Shown here: one piece after another, positions 38,459 to 51,141 of the stretch | Position numbering within the stretch: position 1 is the stretch's first letter | Layout of the letters: each line of letters opens with the position of its first letter | Assembly (NCBI GenBank): GCA_030248215.1 | Contig: JASANG010000993.1 | Location: 62,001-126,000, forward strand | Length of the DNA: 64,000 nt | Direction: 5' to 3' | Origin: Enoplolaimus lenunculus | Lineage: Eukaryota > Nematoda > Enoplea > Enoplida > Thoracostomopsidae | Translations under genes and position numbers: made by a program | Notes under the pieces: generated by a model | Seen by the model: the letters and a program-made list of their open reading frames with translations, nothing else | Database searches by the model: none | What the model was told of the DNA's origin: nothing

Positions 38459-40341
38459 CTGAGTAAGAGGAGGTCAAAGACTGGTCCCCATTTTGAGTCC
38501 CAATCAATAGGAGTTTGTATCCCAAATAAGAGTCTGCAAATGAATATAGTCCCTATAGTGATGGGTATCGGATTTTGTTGTTATCCGGATATCCGGCAAT
38601 TCTCGCTGGATATTTATCCAAATACCGGATATCCGAATATCTGAAATTAAATTTACTATTTTGGATATTCGAAACGCGATTTTGCGTTTTTTTTTGGGTT
38701 TCCGAACCACAATTTTCGTTTCTTAAGCACTTATTTTAACATGTTGCTTTAAGGGAAGTACCCTGACTCACAAGCTGATTGCTATGAGCGTATAACATAC
38801 AATTCTATTAGTTATTTATTGTACAACTGCTTCAATAGTGCTGGGTATTCGCTTTCTGCCGTGGCTCTAGAAATTTCTGACAGGGCAGGCTCGTAAACGA
38901 TTTGAAGCGCAATTTTTCACCAACAAATTTTCTGAGTGGTAAAAATTGTAACGCCGGGACCATATAATTTTTTAAATAAAACTATGAGGGCGAAAATTGT
39001 AAGGTAGGTAGGTACCTTATTATTTTACAATAAAAAAATTTTCTAAAAGGAAAAATTGTATGATAAACCCTTAAAACAATGGCCAAAATTCTGATGGGGG
39101 CGTACGCCCGCCCGCCCCCTTTGAATTCGCTAGTGCCCACCTTCTCACTAGACCGAAATAGACTATACTTAAATTTTAGACTATTTTTTTGCTTGGGCTT
39201 AATAGGCTAAGCTTGAACATGCTTTGGCTGTTACATTGCTTACAGTAATATTGGCCAAATCTCCAAGACCCGCTTTGAATCAATTTTGGGCCTTTTCTCT
39301 CTGTGGAAGGTTGCTGCTTCCTTGAAACTTCCGCATTTTCAAAGCACACAACGCAGGAACTAGTTGTCGGCTCAAACCCCACACTAAAGCTGTTTATTAT
39401 TCAGACAGCTAAAATCGCTGATAAAGTAAGTTTGGACAATTTTGGTGTATGAAATAGGAGTCGCTTAACGTGGAGGTTTAAATTCAAAAGTTGAGCTGAT
39501 GGGTTCTGTGTCATGGGAAATTCAAATGTGCTCGTTACAGGATGCCAGATTTGCAAGCTAGCCGCTTACTAATCATCATCATCATACTAATTTAGGCTTG
39601 GCGTCTTATTAATTCAAGAAGGATCAGAATTTAAAATGACCCCAGTATATAACTTCAGGACGCGACTTGGCATATATCTATAAGTAGGGTTTGTTTCTTG
39701 CAAAGGTAACAAATTCAGTATTCGACGGTGCGTGTTCGATACAAGTTTTTCAATGGACTAATTTTGAGATGATTTAAAAATACGAAATCATAATTTCGAT
39801 AAATATCAAGCTAACCTAATGTTTTTTAATTTTGGCATATTTTAACAAATCAAAATTTTAAATCATGTTGAATTATGCAGGAATGTGGTTCAAATATTTT
39901 AACTCAGGTTTGAATACAGAATTTTTTCGTCAGCTCCAGCTACTTTAATGGTGAAACAATGCAAATTCTTCTTAAAAATTTGGCACAATAGCGTTTAGGA
40001 TATGCGGACGGTATCAGAACATCCGGATACATGTTTGTTTTCGGATACATATCCGGATAATCCGGATATCCGGACATCCGGTGCCCTGTCCAGCACCAAA
40101 TTCTGTTGAGGGTTCGAGCTTTAAAGCATACCTAGTTTTGAAAGTACATTCTTAAGTATAACCTTGCATTATCGCTGAAGGTTTAATTTCAGGACAAATA
40201 AGTGTTTAATTCATCGGATAGTTGTAATACCGAGAATATATCAGTAACGAAGGGCGGGTTAAAAATAAATAGCAGTCCGTAGCCGAATAACAAGGGGTAC
40301 CTCAGGAGAGGCCAACTAAATATTATCAGCGTATTTGTAAT
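38459..40341. mobile_element. Family F MITE split by a 1.5-kb insertion
   Basis: CTGTAGTTACCTGAGTAAG and GTCCCCATTTTGAGTCCC on the left up to about 38557; the F interior (ACCTTGCATTATCGCTGAAG, AATAGCAGTCCGTAGCCG) resumes after about 40100 and breaks off near 40341 (no right terminal repeat). Confidence 0.7.
38560..40097. mobile_element. Inserted element with GGATATCCGG ends
   Basis: ATCCGGATATCCGGC at 38583 and GGATATCCGGACATCCGGTG at 40063 are inverted relatives placed at the two edges of the insertion into F. The 1.5-kb middle is AT-rich, with a family A fragment at about 39165-39255. No transposase frame. Confidence 0.55.
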
Positions 40342-42984
40342 ATTATAATTGCGAATGTATATATAGCGAAATTCAAGATAGCGACGCGAACGTAAAATAC
40401 AAGAACATGCATAGTGCAGGTTACTAGTAAAATAAAGAACAACGTTAATCACCTACATTTAGAAATCAGCGCTTAGACTGAGATAAGCCATTGCGGAAAC
40501 TTAATAAAGCGTGGGTCCAGCCTAAGCCGGTAGGAGAAGGGTATAAGAGCCTAAATCTATTTTCAAAATTGAATTTGGATCAGTGCTCTGGATTCGGAGG
40601 TACCATCTAGGGTGCAACCTAAATTCCGATTCCGGTAAGGAAATCCTGTATTTTTTCACTATCTCGTTACACTAATCCGATATTTTTTCACAGGAATTTT
40701 CGTTGTTCAATATTGAAAATTTTTGTCATAAAAATATAATAGATTTCGTTACCTGTTGTCTGTCAGCCACACGTTACTATAAGCACTGTGCGCACGTGCA
40801 GCGTCCTACAGTATAGTTAGCTAAATATGTCCGCCACTACTTGAACTATAAAAGCGGACATTTCGATACCGTTGTTCTGAGCGTCAAATGTCCGCATAGC
40901 TATCAATGTAAATTATACAATACTAAATTTTTCAAATTGATTAAAGTTCCATTGTGTAGTAGCCGACGTAAAACACATCTTTGGTGCTCTAAATTGAGAA
41001 GTAGGCAATTTAACATTGGAAAATCCAAAATATTACTGTAGCCAAGTGCATTAAAAATTCGATCATTTTTGGGTCCTGATTTCAATAGCTACTTTTAAAA
41101 TTTGTGGCATATATAAGAACTAACATTTAAAATTTTAGCTAGCTACACCGTTATTGCCACATAAATTTTGTCCGCACACCGTTGCGCTGAACTTATAAAT
41201 GTCCGCTTATTAGCTATGTCACCAGTGGTCAAAACCTAACACTGGTAGATGGTGTGGACGGCCATACCGTTCCAGCATTACAGGGTACTTTATTTGTGCG
41301 CAACCTACAAACGGTAACGTGTGAGTGACATACAATAAACCGTGTCTGGATTTTGACGAATCGATGGAATTACAAAATTTAGAAAAATGAAACTTATATC
41401 GCAGGGTTAGACTATTGGGTAGCATTTTGTCTGCTTACAAACCCCAGATCATATTCAAAAAGTCGTATTTGCCTGCTATCAAGTGTAGGTCACCTTTGTT
41501 CTTCAATAGCATACGATGTCGTATTTATCTGTAAATCACATATGTTTTGAATTGTCTGCATAGTGATAACATAAACAAAAAGTCCTATTGAATTCCATAT
41601 AATACTGGAATTTGATTTATGACGCTGTAGTTCTGAATGTCTGTAATGAAAAATTCCGATATACAGGACGGATTTATAAATAATTTTGTGCTTAAAGATA
41701 ACAAATTTCCGTATTTTTGCAACGGAAAATAAGTTTTGGCGGAAACTGAATCTGCGTACACCCTGCCGACAGTAAATAACGTGACACGACTCTAGCTAAC
41801 CGTCACATATCCGAGTTTTATCTGGTTATCTGTTAGTATGAGCCAGAGTTTTAAAGTTAACCTCGAATGAACTTGGGACAATCCGTGTCCCGTCTGCCCC
41901 CGTTATAACGTAATCCCATATAAATCTCCCACAAAAGTGACTCAATACAAGCAACAGTAAATTTACATAATCGCTCGTTTTAGTCACAAATGAACGGTTT
42001 ACTTAGTGTAAAATGAATTAAACATCAGGTTGCATATGGATATAAAACACAAACGACAAAATCCCGTACTACCTGTTCATACAGCTTGGATCTACTTAGT
42101 GCTATGTGTAGGTGAAAAAACAGGTCCCAACGCAATATTGATAACGTGAATCCCCCGTAAGCAAAAATTGGATTGAAACTTAAACCTACTCTATTACAGC
42201 CCCATCCCAGAAAGAGGGTACGGCCTCTAAGAATCTTTAACTATTTTATCACAATAACGGCCTTATAAAAATACAGAAATTTGGAATTTGATAAATTTTT
42301 TAGTTCAACAGCGAAAGTTCTTATATTATCTCTGGCAAAAATATTAATTCTATTCCGAAAAATTACAGGCATTTGTTTACTTCACACCTTCGCACTGGTA
42401 TTATACCTTGGACGCTACCAATACAAAATCATAAACGTTGCAAAAACGGAACTGAAACAAACGGCGGTTTAACTTAACACTTTTGGCGTTTTCAACACCA
42501 TCTTTCAAAACGCTTTGGCGTACACCGACACATTTTCAAACGAATCGTTAATGTAGTTAAAACCCTAATAAACAGCTTTCACCATTTGTCAAAACACTAA
42601 TTTTAACGTCACAGTAAACGTTTTTAGAAAAGCGATTTGTATTTTGCGACCAGGGTGCAAACAACGCATACGGCTGTACTCAAAACGGCATCTGCTGGTC
42701 TGTCCAGGTTAGAAATGAAAGTAATCCGGCAAAGCAACTAGCAATATATCTGCGTTCTTATTTACAAAAAATGAAAAGAGAAGACATTTAAGTCAACCTA
42801 ATCCAAAAGTAAATAAAAGTAAATATGATTCTTCGATTATCTTGAGTTCACCTCCAACAGTTCTATAACTTTTTTCGGTAAAAAACGAAATGCTAGTCCT
42901 GTATACATGCAATTTATACAACACTGATTAACAGTAAATTCACAATGAAAATAATGTAGAAATAATAATAATCACGTTCAACTT
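40342..42984. other. Intergenic between p23 and astacin gene 2
   Basis: 40609-41765 shows decayed CCGG family G sequence at both edges (GGGTGCAACCTAAATTCCG at 40609; GGAAACTGAATCTGCGTACA at 41740). 42060-42220 has a CTATTACAGCCCCATCCC trace of family A'. A signal-peptide exon for astacin gene 2 was searched for and not found. The 3' UTR of p23 should lie at the right edge. Confidence 0.35.
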
Positions 42985-43226
42985 TTAGCCCTTTGTATCA
43001 GCGGTTGTGTTTTCTGGTTTAGTATCGGTGTTAGAATTTTTTGTTGTGGCTTTAGTGCCAGCAGCTTTCACTGTGTCATTGCTGGGGTCTTTTTCGGTTT
43101 CATAATAATCTTTGTTACTTTGTTCACCATCAGAAACAGAATTTCCGTTGACTGTTGTTGTCGCATCAATTTCACTATTATCATTTTCATCCTCATCTGC
43201 TCCACCATCTTCTAAATCAGGCGTAT
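42985..43226 (-). CDS. PTGES3: p23 exon 7 (acidic, Thr/Lys-rich tail)
   Basis: 242 nt ending TAA; starts DTPDLEDGGADEDEND, the homologue of the KMPDLE end of vertebrate p23, then a low-complexity tail. Confidence 0.9.
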
Positions 43227-46200
43227 CTGAAACAATTATGACGATACTTTTTCAGAGTTGGCACCGAAATTGTAAAACAGTTTGAATCATTTTTTTGGAA
43301 ATGCTTTAGCATTTACGGTTATGAATTCAACTTGCGGCACTAGATGCCAACCCAATTTCAACGAATTCCGGTTAAAACATTTTGAAATTGTCATCTTTCA
43401 TGTGCCTGCATATGATTCTGATTCCTAATTCAGTATGTCAACTAGCTACAGTTTTAATTTTATATCTATCTACATACATAAGTCTGCATTCAAGGTCTTA
43501 TTTGTTCTGAGTCAATAGAATTTACTGCTGCCTTCTATTGTAATATAAAACACTAAGAAGTACACTGCGTTCAGATGCTTAATATACCACATTTTTAAAC
43601 TTGGGACGGTTACGAAGCTCCACAAAATGCTATTTCGTTTGGTACTAAACACCATTAATATTTGAACAAATATTTACAACAAGCATCAGATCCGCAAAGT
43701 TTAAATATGGAGCAGTTTGTTCAAATTTTGAATTTACAATAAAATCAATGAGAACTCACCTTCATCATCACTATCCTCCTGAAACAAAAATGTTTTATCA
43801 AAGTTTTGCATCACTGAAACACCGAATACTTTTTTGGTTACTAAAGTGAATATTTTAAAATATAGTCCTCGTAATCGACACCTGCAAGTAATGTAATGCA
43901 GGTACACGTTTTCGAATCCAAAATTTGCAGTTGTAATTTCTCACTGCAAAAACTTGGACGCGCGACAAATGGGGCTTAAAACTTAACATTTTGACACCGA
44001 ACAGAAATTGATGAAAAATACAATAAATCTTACAAAGGAATCAAGTCCTGGGGCGCCGCCACCAAAACCATCCATTTTCCCCATCAACTGAAATAAAATA
44101 GAAGCAACATAATATAGAATTTAAACTCAAATTATTCTGGTTAAACAGGATCAATATTCTGAAGTCTGCATGCATAGCATCCATCAAAACTTAAACACAT
44201 TTGGATTAGGTTTGGAAATTTTCGATCTAGTGTCTATTACAAATATCCGGGGCTAGGCGACGGCCTCAGACCGGGGCCCGAGTGCCAGAGGTGCCGGGGC
44301 CATACGGTACCAGAAAAACCATTTCACGTGACACAATTTAGCCAGAACCCGAACGCAACACAGTAAGTTTATAAAATTACAATACCTAGTAAAAATGACG
44401 CATAACGGGACATGGCAAATAACAAATACAACTACACTACCTTAATAAACTGGGAGTATCAACAAAAATAAATGTGTGACGCGATATGATAAAAACGGTA
44501 TCGTTCTCCCAATTACACGGTTACGAAAAAGGTACATAAAGTTTTTTAGTGGTTTTTCCTGTCGCCGGTCCCGGGTAAAATACTGGCCTCGGGACATCTC
44601 TAGTGTTAATTATAGGTTTAAGAAAGAACGCGGTTTGAAAGCGGAGAGCTCTTTTAGCACCGCATAAACTCCGTAGTTCGTTTGTTTAAAAACTAAGTCT
44701 TAGTCGGTGACCTGTGCTATGACTGTATACCTTCATCTCGGGCCAGTATTCATAAAAGGAAAGTATATCTTACACTTTAGTAAATATCAGGCCTCAATAC
44801 CACCTAGACACATTTAAAAACAAAGGAATCCGCTATTATTTATTTGTTTGCCATTAAGGAATAATGTAAAAACAGGGCGCGACCGGATATCCGGTTCCAA
44901 CACAAACTTGACATCCTGCTCCTGAATTTTGACTTTCCGGATGTTTTTAAAACTTCAAAAAATTGAAACCGTCATTTGTATTTGTGCCAACGGCCACGGA
45001 ATTCACTGACTTTTACGTATTTTTCTGCCATATATGTTATGTTGTAAATATTTGCATGTGCCGTGCATGTTCACAATCTTTATTGGGTTACAGTAACGCT
45101 GGAAACCTGATAAATGTAATCAGTGTTATTTTTAGGAGTGTAACAAAAGTGTGCCCGGGAATATAGAACAATCACCGCAGCTGACAGTCGATTTTTCCCA
45201 ATGCCGGTTTGTTAGTCGGTAGTACCTTGCTGCGTGCTACCCATCTCAGACAAAAAATTTATTCGTTCAATGTACATATACGTATCATTTTATCGGCTTA
45301 CATCACCAAAATCATTATCCATAAAACGGCCTTCGTCATCGGATTCGTCTTCATCTTTCCACTTGTTGAAATCCACTTTGAGCCAGTGAGCTTTTGACGA
45401 CTGTTTCAGGAGACGAGGCCAAAACGGACCGCTTTCTTTCTTAGGGATCACAAATTGAATGTTGCGCGATTCAGGAATTCGACGAACACTCTGAAAGCAG
45501 GTACGTCCACTACTTCACTATATATAAGCCATAACTAGATATATAAGTAGTGTTCACCACGAAATATACACTGGGGTGGGAATAAAGATAGCGTACATAT
45601 TAGAGATGTCCCGGGGCCAGGATTTCGCCCGAGGCTTATGTCCGCGCCTCAGTAATGGGGCCAGAACCAGGGTGCAACCGGAATTCCGGTTCCGGTTCCG
45701 GCATTTTTTCACCTTCCGGTTCCGGTTCCGGTAAATTTTTACCGGATTTAAAAATTCCGGTGTTAAAATTTGGCCGTTTTCTTAGCTTTGCTAATTTTTA
45801 AGAATCTCTTTTGAAAGCCACTTGTACTCCGAATATAAGCCATTGATGGTGGATTTAACTTCAGTCGACGACGAAAATCTAAAATACAACAAATAAAATA
45901 AATACCTATGTTCGACTAAGGTTATTTCACAAATAATAGAACAAAAAATAAGATTAAAATGAAATTTTTGGTGAAATGCATTTTTCACTTTCCGATTCCG
46001 TTTCCGGTTCCGGTAAAATTTTCAAATTCCGGTTCCGGTTCCGGTAAATTATAATTCCGGTTGCACCCTGGCCAGAACGTATTCGTTAATTACTTGGCTT
46101 GGACACCTTATAGACGTTTGGCTGGGTTTCCGAAATCCTACTTAAGTACGACTTAGTACTTAAGAACGGGCTAAGTAATTGCTTAAAAATTTTGCCGTTT

Positions 46201-49063
46201 TTAGCGTACTTATGTTAAGTAAATACTTAAGTCGCTGACTAAATTCGATATACTACTAGTTAACTGTTCAGGCATAAGCCATACTAACCTTGGTCTAATT
46301 GAAATTGTAGACTCATGATGCATCTTTATTATAAAGGAAACTCTTAGTTTATTGCCATGACAATGGCCGAACTTAGTAAATACTTATGTAAATGTAACTT
46401 AAGTAAATACTTATGTAAGATTTCAGAAACCCAGCCATTGATTATTATCGAAATACATAGCACTTTGGTACGTACATACCGGTGCGGAAACAAAAGGTCG
46501 GAATCGGATTCGAAAAATTTGCTGTTCCTGTTCGCATAAAACGTGGATTTACTGGAATAATAAATGTTATATATTAGTTTTGCAGGTCGAAAATTCAGTC
46601 AAATCGTGAACTACTACCCTCGTATATGCGTGTTCAATTCCCGGTACACTGTTGCCATACCAGCGTGTGGCCGGGTGTTAACCGGATATGGAAACAAATA
46701 TGAACCAGGTTCCACATTGTAAGACAGCTAGCTCAACTGCCTGCTCTTTGATTCACGTCGAATGTCACTGTTGTAAAACTTAACGTATCATTCTTCCAAA
46801 ACTAATAATTTTAATAGTTCAAAAGCATTGCTATTTGATTCGAAGTTAACTTTCAGATTACGCAGAGTTAAAGCAGAAAGAAAAAGGAATTTCCTCATTT
46901 TTTTGAAACTGAAAACCGTTGGTTGGACGCATACATACGATAGGTTTAATGCTGATTTAAAGCTTGAGCAGAACGTCAGTGGTTTTGTCAGCTCGATCAA
47001 AAGTAGGGATATGCCGATATCAAAATTTTTTGCCGATGCCAATTCCAAATTTAGCACACCGTGCTTAAAGAACAGATTGGATACTACATTACAAACGCAG
47101 GAGAGATAATTCGCTAAACAGACACAATGATAAGTGCTAAAAAGTGAAATTGATTACTGATGAAAAGTGGCGATTATTACAAATGCCGATGCTAATAAAT
47201 CGGATACAGAGATAAGCGGTCTGGTTTAAAAACCGAGACTGAGACCGACACCTGACTACCGTTTTCAGGCCATGAAGAGTCTAGGTCTCGGTCAATTTGT
47301 GGTCATCACCAATAAATTAAAATTTGCAAAATAAATTATTTCTAATAGATTTCCGTAGTTTTTTGTGTTTTTATAGTTTTAGTGTTTTTTAAGAATATCT
47401 GCTCATAATTATTGCGTATTATTGCGTAAGTATGAAAATTGAGTGGCAGCGAAATTTTATTGAACAGCATCCTTGGTCGGCACATCCCTAATCAAAATCA
47501 TGTATGTATTACACAAATCACGTACATACAAAACTTACCTCGTTGTCAATTTCAGCATAAAAGGGAACATCACATTCAAATTCAGCACCATCGGGGCCGC
47601 CATGCCCTCTTAAAAATAATAGAACGTAAATTAATGTGTTGTCATACACCCACTAGGATCCTTTAAAAAACACCAAGGGCAGGCAGTAAGATTCACTATA
47701 TACCAGGTCGTAGCCTCTACAGTCGAACCCATTTCTTCGGTTGTCTTCCACTTATTTACTGCCTGTTTAGAATGCAATCAGATACCAAAAATACCGAAGT
47801 CGAATGCTCCAGTATCCGGCTCCCGCAGATGATGGAGCCGGATATTTAAACGCCTATTTGGACGAAAGATAAAACTTATTCATGCAAACCTTAGTACTCG
47901 CTATAATTTAATATTTTATTTCAACAAAGGTTTTAACGTCAACTAAAATACTTTAACTACTTATTTAGGTTATTTCGAACAAGTCTTTGCAAAGCGCGAA
48001 ATATTGTGATTTTGTATTAAGTTATTTTTTACTTTTCAGCAATAAAAATCCGACAAAACAGTCAGTGTTAAATTCTTTTAATTCATTGATGTACGTTAAG
48101 CTTAAACTTATCTTATGCATTAGGTACCTCGCAAAAGTACGCATACAAGGTGTACGTATTACAAAAGACTTTCCTTATTAAAGTATAAACTATGTATATT
48201 ACGTAAGTAATACACTCATCAGATCAGAACCAGTGATAACCGTAGTTTAAATGTAATCGCACGAAAATGTTAAACATTTTCATATTACCTGAAGTGCAAC
48301 TTATCCGATGTAATGTTGAATGATGGATCTTTGCAGTCTTCAACGTCTATTGTGAGGTAAACTAAGTCTTTTCTTTGCGCCCAAAATACTGGTGCGTGTT
48401 TTGGAGTGCTGAAATACGTATTGATGTTTAGACTTCCACAAACATAGAGACAACAAAAAGTTCGGATTCGGATACGGCAATAATTTGAGGTTCCGATTCA
48501 ATCGTGAAAACGCCAAATTGATTTGTTATATAAATCAATACTTTTTGTTTCAGCAGGTCATAAATCTCAGAACTGAGGTCGGGCACAAAATAATAACGCC
48601 CCTAATATTCAGCTGAAAGCACTCAGATGTAAAAACCGTCGAAGCCTAGCCTGCCCAACTTATGACAATAACTAGCATCCGATTTTGCCTTAGTATGTAT
48701 TTGAAATCAGTAACACAACGATAACCAAGTTTTAAGCTCAATTCACACAGGCACGTTTCTTCTGCAAGAACTTGCACGTGTGAACAGGGCCTTTGGGTTT
48801 GCAAAAAACATGCACGCGTAACACGGATTACGGTTCACAAAAACATGCACGTTTGAATAGAGCTTCGGTTTTGCAAAAACATGCACGAGTACACAGGCTT
48901 TAGGTTTCACAAGGGCTTCGCTTGCCAAAAATCGCTTTTTCACCATTTTATAAAAAGCCAAAATCGACAAAAACTGTGATGCCGTAAATCAGTCAACAAC
49001 AATCTAGCTGTTTCAATTAGTTTCACTGTGTATGTTAAAACCTTACCTAGTTTCACCCGGCAT
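42985..49063 (-). CDS. PTGES3: p23/PTGES3-type HSP90 co-chaperone (complete)
   Basis: Cytosolic HSP90 co-chaperone of the p23/Sba1 family, which binds the ATP-bound HSP90 dimer. Seven exons on the minus strand: 49047-49063, 48289-48408, 47539-47608, 45302-45490, 44034-44087, 43760-43778, 42985-43226; total 711 nt, 236 residues, frame kept at every junction. Residues 8-120 form the CS fold: APVFWAQRKDLVYLTIDVED, then WPRLLKQSSKAHWLKVDFNK and WKDEDESDDE, the family signature. The end of the family core (MGKMDGFGG, EDSDDE, DTPDLED) is followed by about 75 residues of Asp/Glu/Asn/Thr/Lys-rich tail, longer than the 160-residue vertebrate protein. A 19-nt microexon encodes EDSDDE. Introns carry MITEs, including a pristine family G copy. 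Confidence 0.94.
43760..43778 (-). CDS. PTGES3: p23 exon 6 (microexon)
   Basis: 19 nt, EDSDDE and one base; acceptor GTTTCAG, donor AAG|GTGAGT. Needed to connect phases 0 and 1. Confidence 0.88.
44034..44087 (-). CDS. PTGES3: p23 exon 5
   Basis: 54 nt, LMGKMDGFGGGAPGLDSF, corresponding to the MMNNMGG region of vertebrate p23. Acceptor ATTTCAG, donor TTT|GTAAGA. Confidence 0.9.
45302..45490 (-). CDS. PTGES3: p23 exon 4 (signature WPRL and VDFNKW)
   Basis: 189 nt, acceptor CTTTCAG, donor GAT|GTAAGC. Encodes FVIPKKESGPFWPRLLKQ and KVDFNKWKDEDESDDEG. Confidence 0.95.
45668..46070. mobile_element. Family G hAT-like MITE, intact, perfect 8-bp target duplication
   Basis: GCCAGAAC at 45660-45667 and 46071-46078. 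Terminal inverted repeats CAGGGTGCAACCGGAATT and its complement; CCGGTTCCGG stacks inside both ends. The 8-bp duplication and CAGGG end fit hAT-type non-autonomous elements. Lies in p23 intron 3. Confidence 0.96.
46129..46437. mobile_element. Family H MITE
   Basis: TGGCTGGGTTTCCGAAATCC and GATTTCAGAAACCCAGCC as inverted ends; internal TACTTAAGT palindromes. Lies in p23 intron 3. Confidence 0.88.
46440..47538. other. p23 intron 3, remainder
   Basis: AT-rich. Two overlapping 89-93 codon open frames on opposite strands at 46788-47109 lack splice sites or family resemblance. Confidence 0.35.
47539..47608 (-). CDS. PTGES3: p23 exon 3
   Basis: 70 nt, acceptor TTTTAAG, donor CGAG|GTAAGT. Encodes GHGGPDGAEFECDVPFYAEI. 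Confidence 0.9.
48289..48408 (-). CDS. PTGES3: p23 exon 2
   Basis: 120 nt, acceptor ATTTCAG, donor TTCAG|GTAATA. Encodes TPKHAPVFWAQRKDLVYLTI and the DVEDCKDPSF strand. Confidence 0.93.
48735..48915. mobile_element. Family I repeat, degenerate
   Basis: AATTCACACAGGCACGTTTC, AACTTGCACGTGTGAACAGG, then ACATGCACG units at about 50-bp spacing. Confidence 0.55.
49047..49063 (-). CDS. PTGES3: p23 exon 1
   Basis: 17 nt: ATG then PGET and a split Ser codon; donor AG|GTAAGG. Phase 2 matches exon 2, which supports this start. Confidence 0.8.
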
Positions 49064-49830
49064 TTTGCTTTGATAAATAATATTCGACGTTACTATTACT
49101 ATTATTACTCTGTTGTCAACAGGAATAGCTATGAAGTTACGCGTAACCCGGTGCAGGTAGCTACAATAAATTTTATTCAGTCGATGAAAAATTATTGTCC
49201 TGTTTTAACTGTTTCTCAGTTGAATTTTCTGTTTCTCAGTGGAATATTTACAATGTCATTTGAAATCTATGCTTACATTGAGAAATTAGCGGTACTATAA
49301 ATCACTAGTTGGTTGTAATCTTGCAATTTTAGAACAAGGACATAGTACGTTTTGAAATTCTGCCTTGTTTTGTTTCTAACTTTTACCATCTCGGACCAAT
49401 ACTTATTTGACGCACTCTTGCGTCCGTTAGCTTCTACAAAGAACTGTTAGTAACTGCGATAGGCGCTACACACAACAAGAACAGCGTCGAAACTATGCTT
49501 TGCGAATCTCCCTCGTGCGTGCTAATAACGAGACAAACATAAAACAAATTCAAAGGCCGCCCAAATCTATTGTTAAAGTTTAAAGCGCTTCTTATACGTA
49601 ATTTGGGCTGCGTTCGTTCAGTGCCGATTTTAACCAGGCATAGAAATGAATCGATGAATGAGAAAACTATAACAAGTGTAGCGTGCAAATGTTGCAGCGC
49701 CTTAGTATAGTGATTCATAAAGTCTCTATGTGAGCCGATGTAAACCTCGTTGCGGTCCCTAAAACCACTATCCCACTATGGGCACGGCTGGTTATAAACA
49801 CCTACCAAGTGTTATACTTAAAAATTGGGC
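49064..49830. other. 5' flank of p23
   Basis: Should contain the p23 promoter. No TATA box or heat-shock element (nGAAnnTTCn array) was clear. 49434-49470 has a family D-like GCGATAGGCGCTACACAC end. Confidence 0.35.
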
Positions 49831-49834
49831 AATT

Positions 49835-50180
49835 TTGGGACTTCGGGACATGTCGAACATTGGATTTGGGGTTTTGAGATTTGATGACATGGCGCAGATT
49901 AGGATTCTGGAGAATTCTGTAATTTGGGATACAGTCGAAGGTCGTAGATAGATTTTGGGATTATATGATTTCTTGATATGGTAGGTAAGATTTTGTGATT
50001 TCGCGATTTCGGGATATTATATCGGAGGTAAAATTTTAGGACTTCGGGATGCAGTCAAAAAAAGGATGTTGGGATTTTGAGATGCAGTCAGGGAAAGAAT
50101 TTCGGGATGTCGGTATATAGCCGAAGATGAGGTTTTGGGATGTCCAGATGCGGTCAAAGAGAGAATTTTGAACTTTGGGA
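49835..50180. repeat. Degenerate minisatellite, TTTTGGGAT..CGGGAT
   Basis: Irregular units of about 25-30 bp such as TTTTGAGATGCAGTCAGGGA, TTCGGGATGCAGTCAAAA and TTTGGGATGTCCAGATGCGG. Not coding. Confidence 0.7.
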
Positions 50181-50280
50181 TATATCAACAAAAGATAGGT
50201 AGTCTTGTGTTGCCCGTCGGATTGATCACAGGGGTGTCCCCTTGTGATCCACCCAGGCCTCTTAATATGTTCCACCAACA

Positions 50281-51000
50281 CGCCGTGCCATCACCCTACA
50301 CACAAAATAAGGTATCTTGAAATTTAAAGATTCCTATTTTCTTAAATTTTCAACATTTAAATGTATTTCTCGTATTTCACGCATTCATAGCCGTAAACAG
50401 CTCAGAAATTTGTGTTTCAAATAGTTGAAACATAAATATCTTATTCAACAAACAAATTACTTTCTTTCCAGAAATACTTGTCTTATATTAAAGAATATAT
50501 TTTCTGATTTTTGAGACGGTCTCAGAAGGCCATCGGTTTTATTAAAAGAAGTTAAATTCTCTGGTATAAATTTTACAATAACTTTTTGTTGAATATTCGG
50601 ACGTGTAGCATATGCTTCCGTTATTGCTTAGCTATCTAAAATGGATATTGTTGCAGAACATTTTATGAAAAAATGAAGCCTACAGTTTAGTTTTGGAACA
50701 AACGTCCCACAGTTTTTAGTCCCATGATCCCCCCAAAAATTCTATTTTCATTTTTGAAACTGATGTGTTAATATAGAAGTATGATTTGTATATACTTTAG
50801 TGCTTGTGCAATATATAACGTATAAAGATATGCTAGGCAGTATATGTAAAGTCTTAAAAGTAGTGCTGATATACACATTATGTATGTAATTAATAAATAA
50901 TTCTAGCAGTCAAAGTTGCACGATTGGTTAGCAGTTTGGATCGCACGTACAATGCGAATAAGGTTGTTGGGTAGAGGTTCGACAGAGTCCGTTAGTCGAT
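50281..51000. other. Intergenic, no gene seen
   Basis: AT-rich, no repeat end recognised. Confidence 0.3.
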
Positions 51001-51001
51001 A

Positions 51002-51141
51002 CACGGCAAAAAATGGTGAGTCAAACGTGCGAGTCACTGAGTCGAATTGGAATCTGGCGCAGACAAAATTTGACTCAGTTTGTGTAGTCCGGAAAAGCCT
51101 ATTTCCGAGAGAGTCAATTTGACTCGCCATTTTTTGCAGTG
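51002..51141. mobile_element. Family C MITE with TA duplication
   Basis: TA at 51000-51001 and 51142-51143; CACGGCAAAAAATGGTGAGT to CGCCATTTTTTGCAGTG. One arm shortened. Confidence 0.88.

Noticed and set aside
46788-47109. Opposed open frames of 89 and 93 codons in p23 intron 3
   Set aside because: Lie within an intron, lack splice sites and domains, and one mirrors the other.
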